From positions 3,976,001-4,040,000 of the forward strand of contig NZ_CP004388.1 of assembly GCF_000300235.2 (NCBI RefSeq): a stretch of 64,000 nucleotides of DNA, in the 5' to 3' direction. Positions 56,726-64,000 of this stretch are shown piece after piece. Below the pieces are notes generated by a model, which saw nothing but the letters and a program-made list of their open reading frames with translations, was not told where the DNA came from and made no database searches. Numbering within the stretch: position 1 is the first letter of the stretch; each line of letters starts with the position of its first letter. Origin of the DNA: Thalassospira xiamenensis M-5 = DSM 17429. Its GTDB lineage: Bacteria > Pseudomonadota > Alphaproteobacteria > Rhodospirillales > Thalassospiraceae. A program made the position numbers and the translations under genes.

Positions 56726-59134
56726 CTATTCCCCCGCCACCGGAACCGCATCATGACTTTGGGCGATCATGCCCTTTGCCACATTTGCGACCGCATTCAG
56801 GACGGCTTCGGGGGTTGCCGGCGCATCGAGCATCGGGATCACCTTGTAATTCCCGACCGATGCAATCGCATCAGCAATTGCACGATGCACTGAAATCGCC
56901 AGCATCAGGGGCGGCTCACCAACCGCCTTGGATCTGTGAATGGTTTCTTCAACATTTCTTCCGGATGACCACAACTCAAGCCGGAAATCATCCGGACGAT
57001 CCGAACATGCGGGAATTTTATAGGTGGACGGCGCATGCGTGCGCAAACGACCTGCATCATCCCACCACAATTCCTCAGATGTCAGCCATCCCATCCCTTG
57101 AATAAAGCCGCCTTCGATCTGACCGCGATCAATCGCCGGGTTCAACGACCGGCCGACATCGTGGCTGATATCAACGCGGGTCACCTTGTATTCACCGGTC
57201 AGGGTATCGATCATCACCTCGGAACAGGCCATGCCATAGGCGAAGTAATAGAACGGCCGACCCGATGCGGTTTCACGGTCATAATGGATTTTCGGTGTCG
57301 CATAATAGCCGGTTGCCGAAAGCGAAACACGCGCCAGATAGGCCTGTTTGATCAGATCGGCAAATTCCAGTTCGGTCACATCACCAACAATCACCCGGCC
57401 CGGAACAAAGCGAATGGCAGCCTCGGCCACACCGTATTTTTCAGCCGCAAATGCAATCAGGCGGGATTTGATTGTGATGGCGGCATCGCGCGCTGCCATG
57501 CCGTTCATATCCGCCCCGCTTGATGCCGCGGTTGCCGATGTGTTGGGAACCTTGCCGGTATTGGTTGCCGTGATTTTGATCCGGTCCAAATCAATCTGGA
57601 ATTCTTCGGCAACAACCTGGGCAACCTTGATAAACAGGCCCTGCCCCATTTCCGTCCCGCCATGGTTCAGATGCACTGATCCGTCCTGATAAATATGGAT
57701 CAATGCGCCTGCCTGATTAAGGAAGGTCGTGGTAAAGGAAATGCCAAACTTGACCGGCGTGATTGAAATACCGCGCTTGATCACCGGGCTTTCGGCGTTA
57801 AACGCATCTATTTCTTTGCGGCGCTTGCGATAATCGCAAGATGCCAGAATGTCGTCCGTCAGTTCCGCAAGGACATTATCCTCGACCGTCATGTGATACG
57901 GTGTCGTGTTGCGGTCGGTTGTCCCGTAATAGTTGGCGATCCGTACATCAAGCGGATCGCGGCCAATCGTCATAGCGATTTCATCGATGATCCGTTCAAT
58001 CGCCACCATCCCCTGCGGCCCGCCAAAACCGCGAAACGCGGTATTGGATACCAGATTGGTTTTGCAGCGATAGGACCGGATTTCAACATCGCCAAGGAAA
58101 TAGGCATTGTCGGTATGGAACATCGCACGATCACAGATCGCGGCCGACAGATCGGCCGAGAAACCGCAATTGACGGCATATTGAATATCCAGCCCGCAAA
58201 TCCGGCCATCATCGTCAAAGCCGACATCATATTCGACAATAAAGTTATGGCGTTTGCCGGTCATGACCATGTCATCATCCCGATCCAGACGCATTTTTGC
58301 CGGACGCCCGGTTTTGACCGCAACAATCGCGGCCAATGCCGCCCATTGCGATGCCTGGGTTTCCTTGCCGCCAAAACCACCGCCCATACGGCGAACTTCG
58401 ACCGTTACAGCATTGGCCGGACGACCAAGGACATTGGCGATATTGTGCTGAACCTCGGACGGATGCTGGGTCGAACAATGCAACAGCACATCACCGTCTT
58501 CCTGCGGGATGGCAAAGGTGATCTGTCCTTCAAGATAGAAATGATCCTGCCCGCCGATTTCCATCACCCCGGACCGGCGATGCTTGGCACGTGCCAGTGC
58601 CGATTTGGCATCGCCCTGCGCCATGACATGGGGTGGTGCAACAAATTGCTGTTTTTCCAGTGCTTCCCTAACGCTCAGGATCGCGGGCAGTTCTTCATAC
58701 TCGATCTCGGCCAGCTTGACGGCATTGCGTGCCTGTTCGCGGGTTTCGGCGGCAACACAGAAAACCGGCTGACCGTAAAACTGCACAATCCCGTCGGGCA
58801 GAACCGGATCATCATGGGTATGGGCGGGTGACACGTCATTGACACCGGGCACATCATCCGCCGTCAGGACACACACCACACCGGGTGCGGATCGCACCTT
58901 TGACAGATCCATCTTCGTGATCCTGCCATGTGCGATGGTTGCCGCACCGGGAGCCAGATGAAGGGTGCCGAACGGCTCAAGAATATCGTCAACATAAATA
59001 GCTTCGCCCGCGACATGTTTCGGGCCACTGTCATGCTTGCTGGCGGACCGGACCCCACCCGAAAGCCCCGGTGTCGGTGCCAGAAGTTCGTCCGGGTCTT
59101 TGGTATCGATGATTTTGGGTGCGTTGTCAGACAT
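56726..59134 (-). CDS. xdhB: Xanthine dehydrogenase molybdopterin-binding subunit XdhB
   Basis: This large catalytic subunit oxidises hypoxanthine and xanthine to urate. The 802-residue protein has the GSKHDSGPKHVAGEAIYVDDI-like opening (SKHDSGPKHVAGEAIYVDD), molybdopterin loops RRMGGGFGGKETQ and AFRGFGGPQGM, GGTEMGQGLFIK, and the catalytic Glu in AVGEPPLML. I start at ATG 59134, overlapping the xdhA stop by eight bases. Confidence 0.95.
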   Translation of the reverse strand: MSDNAPKIIDTKDPDELLAPTPGLSGGVRSASKHDSGPKHVAGEAIYVDDILEPFGTLHLAPGAATIAHGRITKMDLSKVRSAPGVVCVLTADDVPGVNDVSPAHTHDDPVLPDGIVQFYGQPVFCVAAETREQARNAVKLAEIEYEELPAILSVREALEKQQFVAPPHVMAQGDAKSALARAKHRRSGVMEIGGQDHFYLEGQITFAIPQEDGDVLLHCSTQHPSEVQHNIANVLGRPANAVTVEVRRMGGGFGGKETQASQWAALAAIVAVKTGRPAKMRLDRDDDMVMTGKRHNFIVEYDVGFDDDGRICGLDIQYAVNCGFSADLSAAICDRAMFHTDNAYFLGDVEIRSYRCKTNLVSNTAFRGFGGPQGMVAIERIIDEIAMTIGRDPLDVRIANYYGTTDRNTTPYHMTVEDNVLAELTDDILASCDYRKRRKEIDAFNAESPVIKRGISITPVKFGISFTTTFLNQAGALIHIYQDGSVHLNHGGTEMGQGLFIKVAQVVAEEFQIDLDRIKITATNTGKVPNTSATAASSGADMNGMAARDAAITIKSRLIAFAAEKYGVAEAAIRFVPGRVIVGDVTELEFADLIKQAYLARVSLSATGYYATPKIHYDRETASGRPFYYFAYGMACSEVMIDTLTGEYKVTRVDISHDVGRSLNPAIDRGQIEGGFIQGMGWLTSEELWWDDAGRLRTHAPSTYKIPACSDRPDDFRLELWSSGRNVEETIHRSKAVGEPPLMLAISVHRAIADAIASVGNYKVIPMLDAPATPEAVLNAVANVAKGMIAQSHDAVPVAGE

Positions 59135-60620
59135 AGGCAGCCTCCCTGCCAACCAGACGGGTGGCAATTTCAGGCGCCGTTGTTTCGATAAACAGTTTGG
59201 TCAGAAGGTTCTGCGCGACCAGCATGCGGTATTCTTTTGATGCCCGCATATCCGACATCGGTGCAAAATCCCTGGACAAAGCCAGTTGCGCCGCACTCAG
59301 GCTGGCCTCGTTCCAGTCCTTGCCGATCAGGGCCGCCTCGCACTTTTTGGCCCGCATCGGTGTTCCAGCCATGCCACCAAATGCCGCACGGAATTCGACC
59401 ACCTTGCCGCCATCAATCCGAATGGCAAAGGCCGCAAGAACCGCCGTAATGTCCTGATCAAACCGCTTGGAGATCTTGTAGGCCTTGAACTGCACCCCGG
59501 CGGCTGGTTTCGGAACGATGATGCTTTCAACGAACTCGCCCTTGGCCCGGTCCTGCTTGCCATAGGTGATAAAGAAATCTTCAAGGGCGACTTCGCGCCG
59601 GATATCACCAACGCGCAGAACAATCCGCGCGCCCAATGCAATCAAGGCAGGCGGTGTATCGCCAATCGGCGATCCATTGGCGATATTACCACCAACCGTC
59701 CCCGCATTGCGGATTTGCCGTGACCCGATCCGGCGAACCAGTTCCCCGACATCACCGGCAATCATGCCAAGCGCAGCATGAGCATCGCTATAAGTCACAC
59801 CGGCACCGATGGTCAGAGCACCGCCCTTTTCGCGGACCGATTTAAGATCGGCGACATCCCCGATATAAATGATCGGATCAATCCGCTTAAGCATCTTGGT
59901 CACCCAAAGCCCGACATCCGTTCCGCCCGCCAGCACCGTCGCATCGGGATGGGCCACCAAAAGTGCGGCCAGTTCATCGCTGCTGCGCGGGGCGAAGTAA
60001 CGACCCACCGGCATTTCGAGTGCCAGCATGCCTGCACCTTCGATCATCGCGGTCAATCGGGTCGCAATATCGGAACGGCGTTTTTGTTCGACCGGATCGG
60101 TTGCGCTTATGCCACCGGCCTTGCGGGCGGCTTCGATGATCGGGCCGTAACCGGTGCAACGGCAAAGGTTCCCGGCAAGGGCGTCATTGATGGCACCCCG
60201 GTCATCCTCGCCCCCATCCAGCCAAAGCTGATAGAGGCTCATGACAAAACCCGGCGTACAGAAACCGCATTGCGACCCATGAGTTTCTACCATGGCCTGC
60301 TGCACCGGATGAAGGCTGCCATCATCGGGTTTAAGATGCTCCACAGTCAGAAGCTGCTTGCCATCAAGGGTCGGCATAAACTGGATACAGGCATTGACCG
60401 TCCGGTAACGCATGCTGCCCATTCCATCCGGTTCACCCAGAATAACCGTGCAGGCACCACAATCGCCCTCGGCACAGCCTTCTTTCGTCCCGGTCTTGCG
60501 CTCGTTTAAGCGCAGCCAGTTCAAAACCGTCATTTGCGGATCGATATCGCGCAGGCGGCGTTCCTCGTTTCCGAAGAAGAACCGGATATCATCGCGTGTA
60601 TCAAGGGCCGGCTTGGTCAT
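59127..60620 (-). CDS. xdhA: Xanthine dehydrogenase iron-sulfur/FAD subunit XdhA
   Basis: This small subunit passes electrons from the molybdenum site to NAD. The 497-residue protein has two 2Fe-2S sites (C49 in KEGCAEGDCGACTV and the CGFCTPGF / CRCTGY set), and an FAD domain starting near residue 185 with TVLAGGTDVGLWV and GNIANGSPIGDTPPAL. The ATG at 60620 follows GAGG and lies seven bases after the uraH stop. Confidence 0.95.
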   Translation of the reverse strand: MTKPALDTRDDIRFFFGNEERRLRDIDPQMTVLNWLRLNERKTGTKEGCAEGDCGACTVILGEPDGMGSMRYRTVNACIQFMPTLDGKQLLTVEHLKPDDGSLHPVQQAMVETHGSQCGFCTPGFVMSLYQLWLDGGEDDRGAINDALAGNLCRCTGYGPIIEAARKAGGISATDPVEQKRRSDIATRLTAMIEGAGMLALEMPVGRYFAPRSSDELAALLVAHPDATVLAGGTDVGLWVTKMLKRIDPIIYIGDVADLKSVREKGGALTIGAGVTYSDAHAALGMIAGDVGELVRRIGSRQIRNAGTVGGNIANGSPIGDTPPALIALGARIVLRVGDIRREVALEDFFITYGKQDRAKGEFVESIIVPKPAAGVQFKAYKISKRFDQDITAVLAAFAIRIDGGKVVEFRAAFGGMAGTPMRAKKCEAALIGKDWNEASLSAAQLALSRDFAPMSDMRASKEYRMLVAQNLLTKLFIETTAPEIATRLVGREAAYV

Positions 60621-60627
60621 GATGGCC

Positions 60628-60981
60628 TCAGCTGCCGCGATAGGTGGAATAGCCAAACGGCGAAAGCAACAGCGGCACATGATAATGTGCCTGCGCATCT
60701 GAAATACCGAACCGGATTACGACCTGATCAAGGAATTTCGGCTCCGGCAGATCAAGACCGATGGCGTCGAAATACGCCCCGGCATGAAAGACAAGCTGAT
60801 ACTCGCCCGGCTTGAACGAGGCACCATCAAGCATTGGCACATCGGTTCGCCCGTCGGCATTGGTTACGGCTTTGGCGACCAGATCATCATGGCCGTCACC
60901 AAAACGGTGCAGCTCGATCCGGATGCCACCCACCGGGCAACCTTTTGCCGTATCTAGAACATGGGTAGTCAGTCGTCCCAT
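60628..60981 (-). CDS. uraH: 5-hydroxyisourate hydrolase (transthyretin-like)
   Basis: This enzyme hydrolyses the PuuD product 5-hydroxyisourate to OHCU. The 117-residue protein has the catalytic N-terminal LTTHVLDTAKGCPVGGI, the Arg in HYHVPLLLSPFGYSTYRGS and the invariant YRGS C-terminus. It heads the leftward uraH-xdhA-xdhB-xdhC genes, divergent from puuE. Confidence 0.95.
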   Translation of the reverse strand: MGRLTTHVLDTAKGCPVGGIRIELHRFGDGHDDLVAKAVTNADGRTDVPMLDGASFKPGEYQLVFHAGAYFDAIGLDLPEPKFLDQVVIRFGISDAQAHYHVPLLLSPFGYSTYRGS

Positions 60982-61135
60982 GCCGGGCCTCCTCTTTTCT
61001 CTCTCATGCGGTGGTCGGTCGCTTCTTCCCTGGTCGGCTTTTCTGATTGATCGTTTTATGCCGAACGAATTTATAGCGTTTCAAAAAGGTCGCATTAGGA
61101 CACGGATCGTGGAAAGAGGCGATAAAGTGAAACTA

Positions 61136-61274
61136 TATCAATAATTCTTTGAAAAACGATTGCCATAGCTTCGTGCAGAATACTATCAAAGTCGGATCAA
61201 AAGCTTTTAAAAGCCAATAAAAAACCGGCCAAAGCGATTTCCCGTCCAGGAACATTATCAAAGTCAGATTGATA
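61136..61274. promoter_or_regulatory. Three TATCAA-N7-TTGATA-type sites in the uraH / puuE divergent promoter
   Basis: The 19-bp motif occurs at 61136-61154 (TATCAA-TAATTCT-TTGAAA), 61184-61202 (TATCAA-AGTCGGA-TCAAAA) and 61256-61274 (TATCAA-AGTCAGA-TTGATA, perfect palindrome arms). The last two also share TATCAAAGTC(G/A)GAT. The shape fits a LysR T-N11-A box. They lie in the 421-bp gap between two divergent catabolic operons, which holds no gene. Confidence 0.55.
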
Positions 61275-61402
61275 GTGCGGCATGATCATCCACCAATCAG
61301 CGCGCAGGAGTTCTTCCTTGCTGCGCTTCGACCTATGGTTAATGCTACACCAAACAGCCCGCATGACAAAGCCGGGCGTTGCGATATCAGGAGAGGCCAA
61401 AG

Positions 61403-62323
61403 ATGACCGAACAGAATTATGCACGCGACCTGATTGGCTATGGCGCCAATCCGCCAAAGGCCAACTGGCCGGGCAAGGCCCGTGTTGCGGTGCAGTTCGT
61501 GCTGAATTACGAGGAAGGCGGTGAAAACTGCGTTCTGCACGGGGATCGCGCGTCAGAAGCCTTCCTGTCGGAAATCATCGGTGCCGACATGCGCGAAGGC
61601 GTTCGCCATATGAGCATGGAGTCGATTTACGAATATGGTTCGCGCGTTGGTGTCTGGCGGATCCTGAACCTGTTTCGCGAACGGCAAATTCCGATCACCA
61701 TCTTTGCCGTTGCCATGGCACTGGCCCGCCACCCGAAGGTTGGCGAAGTCGCGATGCGCGATGGTCATGAAATCTGTTCGCATGGTTATCGCTGGATCGA
61801 TTACCAATATTTCCCCGAAGAACTTGAACGCGAACATCTGCACAAAGCCATCGACATCATCAAGGATGTGACGGGCGAACGCCCGCTTGGCTGGTATACA
61901 GGCCGCACAAGCCCGAACACCCGGCGGCTTGTCGCCGAAGAAGGCGGCTTCCTGTATGACGCGGATGATTACAGCGACGAACTGCCTTTCTGGTCGACAC
62001 AGACAGAAACCCCGCATCTGATCGTGCCCTATACGCTTGATGTCAACGACATGCGCTTTGCCGCCATGCAAGGCTTCAATTCCGGCGAACAATATTTTCA
62101 ATATCTGAAAGACAGTTTTGATACGCTTTACGAAGAAGGTGCTGAAACCCCGCGGATGCTATCGGTCGGTTTGCATTGCCGTCTTGTCGGCCGTCCGGGT
62201 CGGTTTGCAGCCCTGAAACGCTTTGTCGATTATGTGCGCGGTCATGATGATGTCTGGTTTGCACGTCGCATCGATATTGCGCGTCACTGGCGCGAACATC
62301 ATCCGTTCACCGAAAACCAATAA
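61403..62323 (+). CDS. puuE: Allantoinase PuuE (polysaccharide-deacetylase fold)
   Basis: A cofactor-lean allantoinase converting allantoin to allantoate. The 306-residue protein has the N-terminal RDLIGYGANPPKANWPGKARVAVQFVLNYEEGGE (read in parts), HGYRWIDYQYF with metal ligands, WYTGRTSPNTRRL and GLHCRLVGRPGRFAAL. The ATG at 61403 follows AGGAG. It starts puuE-uraD-alc-allA. Confidence 0.93.
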   Translation: MTEQNYARDLIGYGANPPKANWPGKARVAVQFVLNYEEGGENCVLHGDRASEAFLSEIIGADMREGVRHMSMESIYEYGSRVGVWRILNLFRERQIPITIFAVAMALARHPKVGEVAMRDGHEICSHGYRWIDYQYFPEELEREHLHKAIDIIKDVTGERPLGWYTGRTSPNTRRLVAEEGGFLYDADDYSDELPFWSTQTETPHLIVPYTLDVNDMRFAAMQGFNSGEQYFQYLKDSFDTLYEEGAETPRMLSVGLHCRLVGRPGRFAALKRFVDYVRGHDDVWFARRIDIARHWREHHPFTENQ

Positions 62324-62347
62324 CCATGAAGAAAAACAAGAACTGAA

Positions 62348-62884
62348 ATGGCCGATATGACCAAACCTGCAAAATCATTGTTCGAAACCCGACCACCCAG
62401 CACATTGGCGCAAAGCGCCTTTGTCTCGCTGTATGGCGGGGTTTACGAACATTCGCCCTGGATCGCTGAACAGCTATATGATCGCGGCATCACGACCGCC
62501 CTTGATACCCCTGATGCACTCGCCGATGCCATGGCAGCCGTGGTAAATGGCGCGATTGATGGTGACAAACTGACACTGCTTCGCGCCCACCCTGATCTTG
62601 CTGGCAAGCTTGCATTGGCGGAACTCACGCATTCCTCGCAGAATGAGCAAACCGGTGCCGGGCTTGATCAATGCACGCCCGATGAACTTGCCCGTTTTAC
62701 GCAATTGAATGACGACTACAAAAAGAAGTTCGGTTTCCCGTTCATCTTTGCGGTCAAAGGGTTCCATCGGACCGACATCCTGAACGCATTCGAACGCCGC
62801 GTTAAGAACGATATCGAAACCGAATTTAACGAGGCCCTCAATCAGGTACACCGTATCGCCAAGCTGCGCCTCGAAGCCCTTTGA
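62348..62884 (+). CDS. uraD: OHCU decarboxylase
   Basis: Decarboxylates OHCU to S-allantoin. The 178-residue protein has YEHSPWIAEQLYD, LTLLRAHPDLAGKLA (catalytic His in RAHPDL), LTHSSQNEQTGAGLDQCT and FGFPFIFAVKG. It sits 24 bases after puuE; the ribosome site is weak. Confidence 0.95.
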   Translation: MADMTKPAKSLFETRPPSTLAQSAFVSLYGGVYEHSPWIAEQLYDRGITTALDTPDALADAMAAVVNGAIDGDKLTLLRAHPDLAGKLALAELTHSSQNEQTGAGLDQCTPDELARFTQLNDDYKKKFGFPFIFAVKGFHRTDILNAFERRVKNDIETEFNEALNQVHRIAKLRLEAL

Positions 62885-62935
62885 TCACCAATGACCGGCC
62901 CGAACAAAATAACCAATAATCAGGATCTAGAAACC

Positions 62936-63967
62936 ATGAGCCACCACACAAACCATGATGCCCCGGAATTTACCCGGCGTTTTGTCAATCTGGCCGACGA
63001 ACGTCTGGGCGCAGAAGCAATCTTTGCGACCGACGATTTCTTTGCCGACAAGCAACGCATGTTGCAAACCGCCGATGCCATTTTTTATCCGGATAAATAT
63101 GATGACAATGGCAAGTGGATGGATGGCTGGGAAAGCCGCCGCAAACGTGTGGAAGGTCATGATTACTGTGTGGTACGGCTGGCAACATCGGGCCGGATTT
63201 ACGGTGTCGATATCGATACCAGCCACTTCACCGGCAACTTCCCGCCCGCCGCATCGCTAGAGGCATGCTATTGCCCGGATGGTGATCCCGCCGAAGATAC
63301 GACCTGGATCGAAATTGTTGCCCCGATCGGGTTGCGTGCCGGTATCGGCGCAGAAGCCCACCATTATGCTGATGTCACGGCAGAGGGCGTTTTCACCCAT
63401 GTCCGCCTGCATATCTATCCCGATGGAGGCATTGCCCGTCTGCGCGTTTATGGCCGCCCGGATCGGGACTGGTCAAAAATGGCAAGCAGTGCCGATCAGG
63501 TTGATCTGGCAGCCATGATCAATGGCGGCGTGGTCCTGACATGGTCAGATGCCCATTATGGCAACCCGAATGCCATTCTGGCCCCGGGCAGAGGCATCAA
63601 TATGGGTGATGGCTGGGAAACCAGACGGCGCCGCGAACCCGGCAACGAGTGGCTTATCGTTGAGCTCGGCCATCCTGGCGAGATCGAGAAAATCATCGTC
63701 GACACCTGCCACTTCAAGGGCAACTATCCCGACCGGGTTTCCATTCAGGCCGCCTATGTGGATGGTGAAAAGGATAAGTCGCTGCGCGCACGTTCGATGT
63801 TCTGGCAAACCATTTTGCCTGAACAGAAAATGCAGGCCGACCATATCCACGAATTTGATGCGTCGGTCATCGCCAAGCTCGGCCCGGTATCGCATTTGCG
63901 CGTCAATTCCATTCCCGATGGCGGGATCAGCCGCCTGCGCATTCTTGGCAAACCGGCAAAGCGATAA
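62936..63967 (+). CDS. alc: Allantoicase
   Basis: Hydrolyses allantoate to ureidoglycolate and urea. The 343-residue protein shows two allantoicase repeats, each with a DGWE(S/T)RR motif ([10 protein letters not shown] and [10 protein letters not shown]) followed by HxGxI-type segments and R(L/I)Y/DGG(I)xRLR motifs ([14 protein letters not shown] and [14 protein letters not shown]). I start at the ATG at 62936 ([12 protein letters not shown]), with AGGA upstream; an earlier codon at 62891 is less likely. Confidence 0.94.
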   Translation: MSHHTNHDAPEFTRRFVNLADERLGAEAIFATDDFFADKQRMLQTADAIFYPDKYDDNGKWMDGWESRRKRVEGHDYCVVRLATSGRIYGVDIDTSHFTGNFPPAASLEACYCPDGDPAEDTTWIEIVAPIGLRAGIGAEAHHYADVTAEGVFTHVRLHIYPDGGIARLRVYGRPDRDWSKMASSADQVDLAAMINGGVVLTWSDAHYGNPNAILAPGRGINMGDGWETRRRREPGNEWLIVELGHPGEIEKIIVDTCHFKGNYPDRVSIQAAYVDGEKDKSLRARSMFWQTILPEQKMQADHIHEFDASVIAKLGPVSHLRVNSIPDGGISRLRILGKPAKR

Positions 63968-63971
63968 GACT

Positions 63972-64000
63972 ATGAAACTGAAAGTCGAACCGCTAACCCC
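63972..64000 (+). CDS. allA: Ureidoglycolate lyase (first codons only, cut by window edge)
   Basis: Four bases after the allantoicase stop, ATG opens MKLKVEPLT, which resembles the N-terminus of AllA-type ureidoglycolate lyases. This enzyme releases glyoxylate and the second urea. Only nine codons are visible, so the call leans on context. Confidence 0.6.

Overview
The window comes from a Gram-negative bacterium with moderately high GC. It most resembles a marine alphaproteobacterium of the Rhodospirillales/Thalassospira kind. I infer this from gene content: PrtD/HlyD type I secretion with a giant RTX protein, the BioYMN biotin ECF transporter, the UrtABCDE and urease block, and a PuuD-type urate hydroxylase. 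No rRNA, tRNA or phylogenetic marker confirms it. There is no prophage, CRISPR array or complete insertion sequence.

Layout. Positions 1-9801 (minus strand) hold a type I secretion ABC protein, its HlyD-type adaptor and the first 1,981 residues of a secreted RTX protein that runs off the left edge. Positions 10245-14689 hold housekeeping and membrane genes: an M48 protease, a small HNH protein, MarC, an HPP-CBS protein and a Ca/Na-type exchanger. Positions 14853-20617 hold a methionine gamma-lyase, an AceE/MdeB-like thiamine enzyme and a divergent TyrR-like regulator, with a perfect TyrR box between lyase and regulator. Positions 20654-20916 are a MITE-like inverted-repeat element ahead of 3-hydroxybutyrate dehydrogenase. 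Positions 21755-23497 are a hipBA toxin-antitoxin module bracketed by five copies of one operator motif, spaced 39 bp apart within each group. Positions 23502-26620 hold a LysR regulator and the glutathione-dependent formaldehyde oxidation pair. Positions 26623-28519 are bioYMN. Positions 28664-29970 hold an ArsR/SRPBCC pair and a 108-bp tandem repeat.

Positions 30489-41623 (minus strand) carry the urease genes ureDABCEFG and the urea transporter urtABCDE, with a good sigma-54 promoter before urtA. Upstream of it is a candidate small RNA on the opposite strand. Positions 41979-44011 are a LysR regulator and a Tat-exported metallo-beta-lactamase-fold protein. Positions 44104-64000 are mainly a purine/ureide catabolic region: urate hydroxylase PuuD, a frameshifted LysR gene, a nucleoside-type ABC importer, guanine deaminase, XdhABC, HIU hydrolase, allantoinase PuuE, OHCU decarboxylase, allantoicase and the first codons of ureidoglycolate lyase. 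An acetylpolyamine-amidohydrolase-like gene and a split Aer-like receptor (separate PAS and signalling proteins) interrupt it.

Together the second half encodes an almost unbroken route: purine nucleoside uptake, guanine to xanthine to urate, then 5-hydroxyisourate, OHCU, allantoin, allantoate, ureidoglycolate, and glyoxylate plus two urea. Urease and the high-affinity urea importer then turn internal or external urea into ammonia. The most unusual signals are non-coding: the 39-bp-phased hip operator arrays (one lying where both neighbouring genes end), the nested inverted-repeat element, the 108-bp repeat array, the sRNA candidate, and hairpins placed between the first and second genes of several operons. 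At the protein level, the RTX protein's roughly 475-residue acidic linker, almost free of basic residues, beside an ABC exporter with a 210-residue basic tail is the most interesting pairing.
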